In this document: one piece after another, positions 16,641 to 24,787 of the stretch
Numbering within the stretch: position 1 is the first letter of the stretch
Layout: every line of letters begins with the position of its first letter
Assembly (NCBI GenBank): GCA_009996675.1
Contig: JAACZQ010000021.1
Span: 1 to 48,187 of the forward strand
DNA from: Chitinophagaceae bacterium
Lineage (GTDB): Bacteria; Bacteroidota; Bacteroidia; Chitinophagales; Chitinophagaceae
Direction of reading: 5' to 3'
Length of the DNA stretch: 48,187 bases
Notes under the pieces: generated by a model
Database searches by the model: none
Seen by the model: the letters and a program-made list of their open reading frames with translations, nothing else
What the model was told of the DNA's origin: nothing
Program-made: the position numbers and the translations under genes

Positions 16641-16717
16641 TAATGCCCAGCCCCATAAACCTAATGCCTGATCCCTAAAGCCAGCAGCTTGTAGCTTGAA
16701 GCATGTAGCTGCGAGCC
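16641..16717. repeat. Eleven in-phase 7-bp units in the prx-amidohydrolase spacer
   Basis: This 77-bp block reads as eleven consecutive 7-mers. The first six follow a pattern ending mostly in CC (TAATGCC twice, ATAAACC, TAAAGCC). The last five follow a TGTAGCT pattern (TGTAGCT twice, AGCAGCT). The two patterns join without a break in the 7-bp register. There is no open reading frame across it and no known transposon end. Confidence 0.65.
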
Positions 16718-16760
16718 ATATATCCACATCTTTACCTATCTTACCAAAAATACCCGCTTC

Positions 16761-18041
16761 ATGAGAAAAATTGCCTGCCTGCTGGCCCTGCTGATCCTGG
16801 TAATGACCGGAACCCATGCACAAAAAACACTGCTGCATTGCGGTCAGTTGATTGATGTAAAAAATCTGCAGACCCTCAAAGAAATGACCATTGTGGTTCA
16901 GGGAAATAAAATCCTGGATGTACAGAAAGGGTATACCGCAGCGGCAGCGGGTGACCAGGTGATTGACCTGAAGAATAAAACAGTTATGCCCGGTCTCATT
17001 GATATGCATGTGCACCTGGAAAGTGAAACCAATCCCAACCGTTACATGGAAACCTTCACCTTTAATCCGGCGGATTATGCTTTTCAATCGGTCGTGTTTG
17101 CAGAACGCACGCTCATGACTGGTTTCACTGCCGTACGTGATCTGGGTGGAAGCGGGGTGAATATTGCTTTACGCAATGCCATCAATAAAAACCTGATCAA
17201 AGGACCAAGGGTGTATACGGCGGGGAAATCCATTGCCACCACAGGCGGTCATGCCGATCCAACCAACGGCTATCGCCGCGACCTCATGGGTGATCCCGGT
17301 CCCGATGCAGGTGTGGTAAACGGACCCGATGAGGCAGCCAAGGCAGTACGTCAACGATATAAAGAGGGTAGTGATGTGATCAAGATCACCGCATCGGGTG
17401 GTGTATTGAGTGTAGCCAAGAGCGGAGAGAATCCCCAGTTCACCGAAGCAGAAATCAATGCCATTGTAGCAACAGCCAAAGATTATGGATTTAAGGTAGC
17501 AGCGCATTGTCATGGTAAAGAAGCCATGCGCAGGGCGGTTGTTGCCGGCGTGAATTCCATCGAACACGGAACTTATATGGATGAAGAGATCAGGACCCTC
17601 ATGAAACAGCGGGGCACTTATTTCGTACCCACAATCACCGCCGGAAAATCAGTAGCCGATTCAGCCAAAAAGCCTGGTTATTTCCCCGATGTAGTCACTC
17701 CCAAGGCCCTGGCCATTGGTCCGAAAATACAAAGCACATTTGCCAGTGCTTACAAAGCCGGGGTAAAAATTGCATTTGGTACCGATGCAGGTGTCTATGC
17801 ACATGGGAAGAACTGGATGGAATTTGTATACATGTATGAAGCCGGTATGCCTGCACTGGAAACCATCCGCTCCGCCACACTGTCGGCAGCAGATCTTTTA
17901 GGCGATGATCGTATTGGCCTGATCGAAAAAGATAAACTGGCCGATATCATAGCCATCGATGGCGACCCCGTAAAAGATATCCGCGCCATGGGTAAAGTGA
18001 AATTCGTGATGAAGAATGGCGTGGTGTATAAGCAGGAATAA
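16761..18041 (+). CDS. Exported metal-dependent amidohydrolase (imidazolonepropionase/prolidase-like)
   Basis: A 426-residue amidohydrolase with an N-terminal signal peptide ending near THAQ (residue 21), so it is periplasmic or outer-membrane-associated. The TIM-barrel metal ligands are visible: HVH at residues 83-85 in LIDMHVHLE, a KITASGG segment (likely metal-bridging Lys region), AAHCHG, NSIEHG, and FGTDAG with the catalytic Asp. The closest matches in memory are Xaa-Pro dipeptidase-like and imidazolonepropionase-like amidohydrolases that cleave peptides or cyclic amides. The exact substrate cannot be told. It has no visible operon partners. Confidence 0.88.
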   Translation: MRKIACLLALLILVMTGTHAQKTLLHCGQLIDVKNLQTLKEMTIVVQGNKILDVQKGYTAAAAGDQVIDLKNKTVMPGLIDMHVHLESETNPNRYMETFTFNPADYAFQSVVFAERTLMTGFTAVRDLGGSGVNIALRNAINKNLIKGPRVYTAGKSIATTGGHADPTNGYRRDLMGDPGPDAGVVNGPDEAAKAVRQRYKEGSDVIKITASGGVLSVAKSGENPQFTEAEINAIVATAKDYGFKVAAHCHGKEAMRRAVVAGVNSIEHGTYMDEEIRTLMKQRGTYFVPTITAGKSVADSAKKPGYFPDVVTPKALAIGPKIQSTFASAYKAGVKIAFGTDAGVYAHGKNWMEFVYMYEAGMPALETIRSATLSAADLLGDDRIGLIEKDKLADIIAIDGDPVKDIRAMGKVKFVMKNGVVYKQE

Positions 18042-18073
18042 AACAACCCGTACACCTAAGCCGGAACTTTTTA

Positions 18074-18136
18074 TTGCCACAGAGGACACAGATCAAGATC
18101 ATCTCCCTCAGTGCCCCGCTGTGGCTTCAGTGGCAA
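18074..18136. repeat. Imperfect 18-bp inverted repeat
   Basis: The segments 18074-18091 and 18119-18136 are complementary at 15 of 18 positions, with TTGCCAC/GTGGCAA at the outer ends and CACAG/CTGTG inside, around a 27-nt loop. It lies 32 bp after the amidohydrolase gene. It may be a terminator-like hairpin or a dispersed palindromic element; the loop has no U-run after it. Confidence 0.5.
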
Positions 18137-18304
18137 CCACCACACGGAATAAATAAATAGTATTACCGCTGAAATATTGTATTTTGTACCATCAGATCCA
18201 GCCCCTGGTCTGTATGTGTGTTGTTGTACGCTTGTTTGCCATCCCCCGGTATGCGTACAGCTGTGGTTACAGATCCACTGATTTACCAACAAATAGTCAA
18301 TACC

Positions 18305-19084
18305 ATGCTGCACCAGTTACTCAGTATTCCCAACCCCTGGCAATTAGTAAGCGACCCGGCTTCCATCATTGTCATCAGTATATTTGTCTGCCTCATGCTG
18401 GCCGAGGAAATATTCCCGGGGCGAAAATTACCAAGGATACCCTACTGGCGACTAAAAGGCATCACTGCTTTCATCGTCTATTTCTTCCTCTCATCCTACC
18501 TGCCCTTTTTCTGGAATGAATACCTGGCAAAATACCAGGTATTTGATATGACAGGATTGGGCGATTACTGGGGTGCATTGGTGGCATTGCTGATATATGA
18601 ACTGGGTGTGTATATATGGCATCGCGCCATGCACAAAAGCCACCTGCTCTGGCGTATGTTTCACCAGATGCACCACAGTGCCGAACGGGTAGATACCTAT
18701 GGGGCATTCTTTTTCAGTCCCATGGATATGCTGGGTTTCACCGGCTTAACAAGCCTGGCACTGGTATGGGTGGGCGGCTTTACCCCGGAAGCAACCATTT
18801 ATGCGATCTATGGTGCCACATTCCTGGCGGTGATACAACATACCAATATCAAAACACCCCAATGGATGGGTTATATTTTCCAGCGGCCGGAATCACATTC
18901 CCTGCATCATGCCAGGGGAATACATGCTTTTAATTATTCCGATCTCCCATTATTTGATATCCTGCTGGGGACATTCAAAAACCCACGGGAATTTGTGGCA
19001 GAGACCGGCTTTTATGAAGGGGCTTCTTCCAAAATAGGAGAAATGATACTGTTTAAAGATATCAATGCCGGCACCCAATCCTGA
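18305..19084 (+). CDS. Sterol desaturase / fatty acid hydroxylase superfamily protein
   Basis: About 259 residues from the ATG at 18305; an upstream ATG at 18251 would add 18. It is an integral membrane di-iron enzyme with the histidine clusters of the family: HRAMH (preceded by YIWHRAMHKSH), HQMHHS and HSLHH. Four or so membrane segments lie between them. Members hydroxylate or desaturate lipid substrates such as sterols, carotenoids or fatty acids using oxygen. The substrate here is unknown. It stands alone between spacers. Confidence 0.88.
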   Translation: MLHQLLSIPNPWQLVSDPASIIVISIFVCLMLAEEIFPGRKLPRIPYWRLKGITAFIVYFFLSSYLPFFWNEYLAKYQVFDMTGLGDYWGALVALLIYELGVYIWHRAMHKSHLLWRMFHQMHHSAERVDTYGAFFFSPMDMLGFTGLTSLALVWVGGFTPEATIYAIYGATFLAVIQHTNIKTPQWMGYIFQRPESHSLHHARGIHAFNYSDLPLFDILLGTFKNPREFVAETGFYEGASSKIGEMILFKDINAGTQS

Positions 19085-19195
19085 ATACATCATGCATTCA
19101 TGGGGAAATAAAAGTCTTAACTTGAAATCAGACAAAGCCCTGTTGCCGCACTACAGCAAGCAGGACAGGAAATCAATGACCCTAAAAAAAATACG

Positions 19196-19681
19196 ATGTC
19201 GCCTGCAGAAATAGCATTATACCGGTCTTTTTTCAAAGCCGATGCGGATTACTATATCAGCCAGCTGGAAAAATACCAGTCCGGAAAAAGAACCAGTTTT
19301 AATGCAACCGTATTTGCCAATGGTCTGTTGTGGTTTCTATACCGGAAATTATACAAAGAGTCGCTGCTGATCATCGGTCTCATACTGCTATATATGATAC
19401 TTCATTTTACAATCATCCTGCACTACTTCAGTCAAACAACGGCAGTATTCATCTTCCTGGCATTTATTACCCTGCTTTGGACAACCATGGGTTTTGTGGT
19501 GAACAGGTTATACATACGAAAAGCAGTAGCCATTGTTCAAAAAGCCAGGCAGGAAACAACTGATCCTCCGGGCATCATGCGCCTCGTCAGTCAGCGCGGG
19601 GGAGTGAATCTGTGGGCAGTTATCCTGTTCCTGCTGATGGTGGTTTTGGCAGTGAGTTATTCGGTATATAAAATTGGTTAG
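19196..19681 (+). CDS. Small membrane protein (DUF2628-like)
   Basis: A 161-residue protein with an N-terminal soluble part (residues 1-40) and then the pattern FNATVFANGLLWFLYRKLYKES, which is like the membrane anchor of DUF2628 proteins. Two hydrophobic segments follow at about 55-105, and a third near 140-155. Such proteins have no established function. It lies 111 bp downstream of the hydroxylase gene on the same strand; whether they are co-transcribed is unclear. The family call is from memory of the motif only. Confidence 0.7.
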   Translation: MSPAEIALYRSFFKADADYYISQLEKYQSGKRTSFNATVFANGLLWFLYRKLYKESLLIIGLILLYMILHFTIILHYFSQTTAVFIFLAFITLLWTTMGFVVNRLYIRKAVAIVQKARQETTDPPGIMRLVSQRGGVNLWAVILFLLMVVLAVSYSVYKIG

Positions 19682-19989
19682 CCCGCGTACAATCAACCAT
19701 GGATGTCAATCATCATCGGTTCTGCGAAATCCTCCAACAATAAACAAGGGTAAGCTGCTAACCCTATTCCCACATGCGCATAATCAGCTCATATCCCTGT
19801 CCTGCAATGCAGCCTATTACTTATTTGCCCTGAACCATTCAATGACTCCGGCTCTTTTGTAAAAAGAATATTTGCGTTGACTCCGCCTCAGCTTATAGCG
19901 AACAATATTATTTTTTACAGATCTTCGGTAAGTTCCTATTTTGTATGCTGAACAGGGTGCGGATATCGATTGTTTAACGTTTACAATGA
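19682..19989. other. 308-bp spacer without a recognisable gene
   Basis: No coding frame with protein-like character is seen; the only frames are short and lack any motif. The spacer holds a weak inverted pair around GGGT/ACCC near 19750 and a T-rich promoter-like patch near 19870 (AATATTTGCG), about 110 bp before the retropepsin-like gene. Confidence 0.4.
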
Positions 19990-20415
19990 ATGATGATGGG
20001 TATTATCCGGATTCCACTGAGATTTGCCGGCTCCAAGGGCGAGAAAATGGTTTATGCTTTGTTTGATAGCGGAGCTACTTATTCCTGCCTTAGTGCCGAA
20101 ACAGCCTATGAAATAGAAACACCTGCCCGGCTATATCAACCGATGCAAATCGCTACGGCCAGTTCGAGCCATTTTGTTGTAATAGAAGAAGCCATGCGGG
20201 CCGATTTTTACCATGAAGATATTCGCCTCAGCGATGAGTTCATGGTGGTACCTGGTTTGAGTGAAGAAGCGATCATCGGGGTGAATACGCTTCAGAAATG
20301 GCGGATGAAACTGGATTTTGAGCAGGATAAAGTGATCATCAACCCCAAAGTAGCGGAATATATCCTGAAGGATTTGAAAGATCCAAGGATTAAAGTACCG
20401 TACCATAAAACATAA
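19990..20415 (+). CDS. Retropepsin-like aspartic protease-fold protein
   Basis: A 141-residue protein with one aspartyl-protease half. The active-site-like motif is ALFDSGATYSCLS (Asp-Ser-Gly near residue 26), and the second conserved patch is EEAIIGVNTLQKWRMKLDF, the usual ILG-type flap-and-strand region. Retropepsin-like proteins work as homodimers, each subunit giving one Asp. There is no signal peptide or membrane segment, so it is probably cytosolic. The start may be 19990, 19993 or 19996 (three ATGs in a row). Substrates are unknown. Confidence 0.8.
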   Translation: MMMGIIRIPLRFAGSKGEKMVYALFDSGATYSCLSAETAYEIETPARLYQPMQIATASSSHFVVIEEAMRADFYHEDIRLSDEFMVVPGLSEEAIIGVNTLQKWRMKLDFEQDKVIINPKVAEYILKDLKDPRIKVPYHKT

Positions 20416-20446
20416 ACCCGAAGACGATTTTTGAATGGCTGATGCT

Positions 20447-21274
20447 TTATTGCTTCGGCTTCCTGAAATTCCAGGGCATGCGTTCAACCGGTTCAGTTGA
20501 TTCCGCAACAGGACTGTCGGGGGTAGCAAACACCACCCGTTTTCCTTTCTTCACCAGCAATGCATCAACAATATCAAAAGCGGTTGTGGTTTTATTTTGA
20601 GAAACCCTTTGTTCCAGATCCAGGTAATGAACACTCATGCCCCAGATAACCAGCTTATTATGGGTATCCGCCACCGGAATACCAACACTGCCCCCGGCAA
20701 AAGCAGGTTGATCAAACAAAAGGTCTAATTCGTCGAATCGAAAAACAGTTCCATCATCCAGCAGCAAATCACTCACCATACAAATGATTTCAATGCGTAT
20801 CCCCGCCACATTTGTTTTTTTGATACGCACATCGCTCAGATCAAAAGCCGGTACCGTAAAAGAAATGGCCGATCCGCCCATCACGGTTGCCGGTGGAATC
20901 TGTATGGGTAAAGCACGATCCACTGAATAAGCCTGATTAAACCGGAAATGATGCAGGTATGCCGGATCGCCATCAGTCACCAATCGCTTCCCGATGGCTT
21001 TGGCCGAACTGCTGCCCATCATTTTGGTCAATACACCGGTTAGTCGTTGGTATGCCTTATCGTGCGGGGTTATCCTGAGCAGCGGATGAAAACCCTTGAT
21101 CAGCTTAGAAGCGGCCGCACTGGCACGGCCGAACTCAACACAGGCTTTTTGCGTGTTCTCCGTTTGGGTTACCGAAACTGGTTTGGAACGGGTAAAATAC
21201 TGGCCATTCCGTTCATAAGAAACCAGTTTCCCCACAGTTCCGGTCAAATGTAACAGGTTGTTTTGACGGGCCAT
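20447..21274 (-). CDS. Bacteroidota-type hypothetical protein with GTVGKLVSYERNGQYF start
   Basis: A 275-residue protein that I do not recognise by function. The N-terminus has the pattern GTVGKLVSYERNGQYFTRSKP, which resembles a family of Bacteroidota proteins of unknown role (a DUF6266-like start, from memory). The centre is basic and helical. The rest, from about residue 115, is beta-rich and ends in a proline-rich tail. No signal peptide or membrane segment is seen. Upstream lies an array of five 11-bp units (21325-21379), about 50 bp before the ATG, which may control it. Confidence 0.65.
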   Translation of the reverse strand: MARQNNLLHLTGTVGKLVSYERNGQYFTRSKPVSVTQTENTQKACVEFGRASAAASKLIKGFHPLLRITPHDKAYQRLTGVLTKMMGSSSAKAIGKRLVTDGDPAYLHHFRFNQAYSVDRALPIQIPPATVMGGSAISFTVPAFDLSDVRIKKTNVAGIRIEIICMVSDLLLDDGTVFRFDELDLLFDQPAFAGGSVGIPVADTHNKLVIWGMSVHYLDLEQRVSQNKTTTAFDIVDALLVKKGKRVVFATPDSPVAESTEPVERMPWNFRKPKQ

Positions 21275-21324
21275 GACAGCAGGTTTGTATAAATATACAA
21301 ATTATTTTTAAAGTAACTATTATC

Positions 21325-21379
21325 ACTCCGATGCAAGTCCGTTGTCAGTCCGTTACAAGTCCGATACAAGTCCGATGAC
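21325..21379. repeat. Five tandem 11-bp units upstream of the 275-residue gene
   Basis: The block is exactly 55 bp and reads as five 11-mers with the core A(G/C)TCCG(A/T)T, for example AGTCCGTTACA and AGTCCGATACA. The period of 11 bp is close to one DNA helical turn, so bound proteins would line up on one face. The array begins 51 bp from the ATG of the leftward 275-residue gene. Confidence 0.75.
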
Positions 21380-21654
21380 CCTAAGGGTTTCCAATGGGGT
21401 TCTTAAGGATTTTATTCGGGGAAATTCCGGGTATACAATAGAGCATCTCTGTCCAAACAAGGGGGGAGGGATGATACCGGCCCTATACCAAAGCGAAGAT
21501 CCTGCCACGGGCACCGGGGCTCAACCGAAGCTAAAGCGAATACAACCCGAATCAAACAGGGATTTAACCCGGATACAACACGAAGCCTGATCACAAATAG
21601 CCGGGAGCCTGGCTTCGGCCATGAACACAACATGAGCAGTTGCTTAGGCTTGGG
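21380..21654. other. Spacer between the 11-bp array and the RluA-type gene
   Basis: No gene is supported here. A frame of 82 codons crosses the array and this spacer but is mostly low-complexity and has no known motif. A short palindrome, CCCTAAGGG, lies at the start (21380-21388). Confidence 0.35.
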
Positions 21655-22368
21655 TTAGGATAGTTTTCTGAGCTGAGCGAGTGTTGCCCGCAGATCTTTC
21701 GGCAGTTCTGCTTCCAGTTCAAACTGCTCACCGTCAAGACTAAAACGCAATTGATGGGAATGCAATGCCAGTCGCGACAGCAGCGGCCTTTCTTCTTCGG
21801 CATCTTTGGAGAGCTTGAATTTCTTTTTCAGGCTGGATAATAATACCGGTGCCGGATCGCCATACAATTCATCACATACAATAGCATGCCCCAGGTGTTG
21901 CATATGTACCCGTATCTGGTGCGTACGGCCCGTATGAATCTGAAAACGCAGCCAGGTGAAAGTGCGGAAAGATTCCAGTACGCTGTAGTCGGTTAAGGAA
22001 GGTTTTCCCTTCGCATGGGTCATCATCTTCCCGTTTTTACCCGGGTGTTCCATAATGGCGGCATCAATACTACCCGTTTCATGCAGCAGCTGTCCGTGTA
22101 CCAGGCCCAGGTAAAATTTTGCCACAGTTCTTTCTTCAAACGAAGCGGATAATGCTTTATGTGCCGCTTCATCGCGGGCAAACACAATCAAACCACTGGT
22201 ATCTTTATCCAAACGGTGTACGGTATAAATCTGTTCATATCTTTCCCGCAGCCAGTCCTTCAAAGAAAGTTCTTTACCCAAACGGTCGGGTATGCTCAAT
22301 AAACTGGTGGGTTTATTCACAGCAATAAAACGGGGATGTTCCAGGATAATTTCCGGTCTGGTATGCAT
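21655..22368 (-). CDS. RluA-family pseudouridine synthase
   Basis: A 237-residue enzyme that isomerises uridine to pseudouridine in rRNA or tRNA. The catalytic motif is HRLDKDTSGLIVFAR (the catalytic Asp in HRLDxxTSG). It also has the GRTHQIRVHMQHLGH motif. No N-terminal S4 domain is present, so it is of the short RluA/TruC type. It follows the RsuA/RluB-type gene by 3 bp and is probably co-transcribed with it. The exact target nucleotide cannot be told. Confidence 0.92.
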   Translation of the reverse strand: MHTRPEIILEHPRFIAVNKPTSLLSIPDRLGKELSLKDWLRERYEQIYTVHRLDKDTSGLIVFARDEAAHKALSASFEERTVAKFYLGLVHGQLLHETGSIDAAIMEHPGKNGKMMTHAKGKPSLTDYSVLESFRTFTWLRFQIHTGRTHQIRVHMQHLGHAIVCDELYGDPAPVLLSSLKKKFKLSKDAEEERPLLSRLALHSHQLRFSLDGEQFELEAELPKDLRATLAQLRKLS

Positions 22369-22371
22369 ATA

Positions 22372-23436
22372 CTATTCTCCCTGGGCTGATTTGCCTGGCT
22401 TTTTGCGTACGAAAGATTTGTTCATGAATTTGAGCAGTCGGACCTCTTTCTCATTCAGCAGGCGCCATTTACCGCGGTCCACATTCTTTTTGGTGAGGTT
22501 GGCAAACATCACCCGGTCCAGTCCTTTTACATCATAACCCAGGTGCTCAAAAATGCGACGAACAATGCGGTTACGGCCACTGTGAATTTCTATACCCACC
22601 ACATGTTTCTGTTTATCGTCGGTATACCCAACAGCATCCGCAGCCACAAAACCATCTTCCAGGGTTACACCCGCCAGAATGGCTTCCAGGTCTTTTTTAA
22701 CAACGGGTTTATCGAGGGTTACTTCATAAATCTTTTTCACCTCATAAGAAGGATGGGTAAGTTTCTGTGCCAGTTCACCATCATTGGTGAGTAATAAAAC
22801 CCCGGTTGTATTGCGGTCGAGCCTGCCCACCGGGAATACCCGTTCCGGTGTGGCCTGTCTTACCAGCTCCATAACCGTTTTACGCCCCTGGGGATCACTG
22901 GCAGTGGTAATATAATCCTTGGGTTTATTGAGCAGGATATACACGGCATTTTTTTGCAGGAACACCTGTTTGCCGTTCACTTTTACTTTATCGGTAGCGC
23001 TTACGCGGAATCCGGGTTCAAAAATTTTATCACCATTCACGGTAACCTTACCGGCTTTCACCATTTCAGCTGCTTCGCGGCGACCACATACGCCAGCATG
23101 GGCAATGTATTTATTCAGTGGCATGGGTCCGTCGGCGCCCAGGCTTAATTGTGCAGCACTGGTTCCACTGAGTTTTTCTTCTTTGGCTTTATAGTTTTTA
23201 CCAGCAGTTTTAGCGGGTTTGCGCTTATCCTGGAAACGCTGGGGTTTGGGGCTGTTGCCGGCAGCTGCATCGGGTTGAATCCCCCTGGCTTTCTCGATCT
23301 TGAGTTTCCGCATGGCTTCACCCTGTGCCCGGGCTTCTGCCTTTATTTTCTTCTTCTCCTGGCGGATACTTTCTTTAATGGCACTGCCTTTCTTCTGATT
23401 GGCAAACTTGTCGAAATTGTCTGTTCTTTTTTTCAT
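22372..23436 (-). CDS. RsuA/RluB-family pseudouridine synthase with basic N-terminal extension
   Basis: A 354-residue protein. An approximately 100-residue Lys-rich extension (KKGSAIKESIRQEKKKIKAE and more) precedes an S4 RNA-binding domain (NKYIAHAGVCGRREAAEMVKAGKVTVNG). The catalytic domain has PVGRLDRNTTGVLLLTNDG and the GRNRIVRRIFEHLGY motif. Enzymes of this family make pseudouridine in 16S or 23S rRNA. The long basic N-terminus is common in Bacteroidota copies and likely helps RNA binding. The downstream RluA-type gene starts 3 bp after its stop. Confidence 0.93.
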   Translation of the reverse strand: MKKRTDNFDKFANQKKGSAIKESIRQEKKKIKAEARAQGEAMRKLKIEKARGIQPDAAAGNSPKPQRFQDKRKPAKTAGKNYKAKEEKLSGTSAAQLSLGADGPMPLNKYIAHAGVCGRREAAEMVKAGKVTVNGDKIFEPGFRVSATDKVKVNGKQVFLQKNAVYILLNKPKDYITTASDPQGRKTVMELVRQATPERVFPVGRLDRNTTGVLLLTNDGELAQKLTHPSYEVKKIYEVTLDKPVVKKDLEAILAGVTLEDGFVAADAVGYTDDKQKHVVGIEIHSGRNRIVRRIFEHLGYDVKGLDRVMFANLTKKNVDRGKWRLLNEKEVRLLKFMNKSFVRKKPGKSAQGE

Positions 23437-23473
23437 GTTTTTGTTTTGCTGTTTTACAACAGGATTCTTGATT

Positions 23474-23508
23474 GTGAGTAGTGAGTAGTCAGTAGTCAGT
23501 AGTGAGTG
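23474..23508. repeat. Five 7-bp units (GTGAGTA/GTCAGTA)
   Basis: A 35-bp block of five 7-mers: GTGAGTA twice, GTCAGTA twice, and one GTGAGTG. It lies about 38 bp upstream of the RluB-like start on the minus strand, within the rlmN-RluB-like spacer. Confidence 0.8.
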
Positions 23509-23520
23509 TTTTGTGGTATA

Positions 23521-23599
23521 AGCTGCTAGCTGCTAGCTTCGGGCCGCAAGAAAAAAGCCTAACCATAAACCACAAACCAAAAACCATAAACTAAAAACA
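23521..23599. repeat. Composite 7-bp-period array ending at the rlmN stop codon
   Basis: Eleven 7-bp steps from 23521: AGCTGCT twice, AGCTTCG, two degenerate units, then AGCCTAA, CCATAAA, CCACAAA, CCAAAAA, CCATAAA and CTAAAAA. The two patterns share one register, as in 16641-16717, and resemble the two patterns there. The array abuts the rlmN stop (23600-23602). Confidence 0.7.
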
Positions 23600-24643
23600 T
23601 CACCCTTTATTCGCCAATTGTCCGCATGCCGCATCAATATCTTTACCACGGCTCCTGCGTAAACGGGCATTTACCCGGTTGGATTCCAGGAACTGCATAA
23701 AGTGCTGGATGCCTTCTTCATCGGGCTTGGTAAACTGGAATGCGTCGATGGGATTGTATTCAATAATATTAATGAGATCGGCTGGTACCTGCCGGTAAAT
23801 TTTCACCAGTTCTTCTGCATCTTTCTGACCGTCGTTGAAATCCTTGAACAAAATGTATTCAAAAGTGATTTCATTACCGGTTTGTTTATAGAAATAATTC
23901 AATGCATCCACCAGGGCCTTGATATTATTGGACTCGTTGATGGGCATGATCTCATTACGCTTTTTATCATTGGCTGCGTGTAAGGAGAGGGCCAGTTTGA
24001 AACGAACTTTATCGTCGCCCAGTTTGCGGATGGCTTTGGCCACACCAGCGGTGGAAACAGTAATACGGCGTGCACTCATGAATAAACCATCTTCCGCGGA
24101 AATGCGTTCAATGGCTTTCATCACATTGGCATAGTTGAGCAGGGGTTCACCCATACCCATGAATACGATATTGGATAGCTTCTGCTGGTATTGTTGCTCA
24201 CTTTCGCGGTTAATGAGTACAACCTGGTCATAAATTTCATCAAAGCTGAGGTTGCGTTTGCGGTCCATATAACCCGTAGCGCAGAATTTACAGCTCAGGC
24301 TGCATCCGATCTGTGAGGATACACAGGCTGTTTTGCGTTCTTCGGTGGGAATGAGTACGCCCTCCACTAAGTGGTTGTCGAAAGTGCGGAAACGGCTTTT
24401 GATGGTACCATCGGCACTGTGCTGGGAAGCATCTACTTTTAATGCGGGCAGCATGAAATCGGCCGCCAGCCGGGCACGGAAATCCTTGCTGAGGTTGGTC
24501 ATGTCATCAAAGCTGTGGGCATGTTTTTGCCAGAGCCATTCATGAATTTGTTTAACCCTGAATTTCTTTTCGCCGATCTGTGTAATATAATCTTCCAGTT
24601 CCTGGATACCCAGGTGCCTGATATTGGGGAGTGCCGGATTCAT
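23600..24643 (-). CDS. rlmN: Dual-specificity 23S rRNA/tRNA A2503/A37 methyltransferase RlmN
   Basis: A 347-residue radical-SAM enzyme that methylates C2 of A2503 in 23S rRNA and A37 of some tRNAs. The radical-SAM cysteines are at 114, 118 and 121 (GCSLSCKFCATGY). The second catalytic cysteine is Cys340 near the C-terminus (DIDAACGQLANKG), matching E. coli Cys355. Domain order and length are typical. A TATCTTTG box lies just 5 bp upstream of the ATG, suggesting a very short leader. It is close to two pseudouridine synthase genes on the same strand, giving a small rRNA-modification group. Confidence 0.96.
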   Translation of the reverse strand: MNPALPNIRHLGIQELEDYITQIGEKKFRVKQIHEWLWQKHAHSFDDMTNLSKDFRARLAADFMLPALKVDASQHSADGTIKSRFRTFDNHLVEGVLIPTEERKTACVSSQIGCSLSCKFCATGYMDRKRNLSFDEIYDQVVLINRESEQQYQQKLSNIVFMGMGEPLLNYANVMKAIERISAEDGLFMSARRITVSTAGVAKAIRKLGDDKVRFKLALSLHAANDKKRNEIMPINESNNIKALVDALNYFYKQTGNEITFEYILFKDFNDGQKDAEELVKIYRQVPADLINIIEYNPIDAFQFTKPDEEGIQHFMQFLESNRVNARLRRSRGKDIDAACGQLANKG

Positions 24644-24647
24644 CGGG

Positions 24648-24655
24648 CAAAGATA
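24648..24655 (-). promoter_or_regulatory. Candidate -7 box of rlmN very close to the start codon
   Basis: On the minus strand this reads TATCTTTG, an exact match to TAnnTTTG. Only 4 nt separate it from the ATG at 24643, so transcription would begin at or next to the start codon and the mRNA would be nearly leaderless. No clear -33 box was seen. Confidence 0.55.
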
Positions 24656-24787
24656 CCGCCATTCCCGTTATTCTCCGGCAGAATCGGGTAATCGGTTCAG
24701 CAACAGGCTGTTGCAGCACTGTTGCGGCAAGCGGAACCGCGGTTTACAGGAACATCCTTTATCTTGCGGCTGAATCAGCTTTGCGAT

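Noticed and set aside
19674..19862. 62-codon frame in the spacer before the retropepsin-like gene
   Set aside because: No motif or start context, and it overlaps the end of the previous gene; likely chance.
21342..21590. 82-codon frame over the 11-bp array and spacer
   Set aside because: Its start is made by the tandem repeat and it has no recognisable fold or motif.
23474..23599. CRISPR-like appearance of the repeated units
   Set aside because: Units are 7 bp with no spacers of uniform length, and no cas genes are present.
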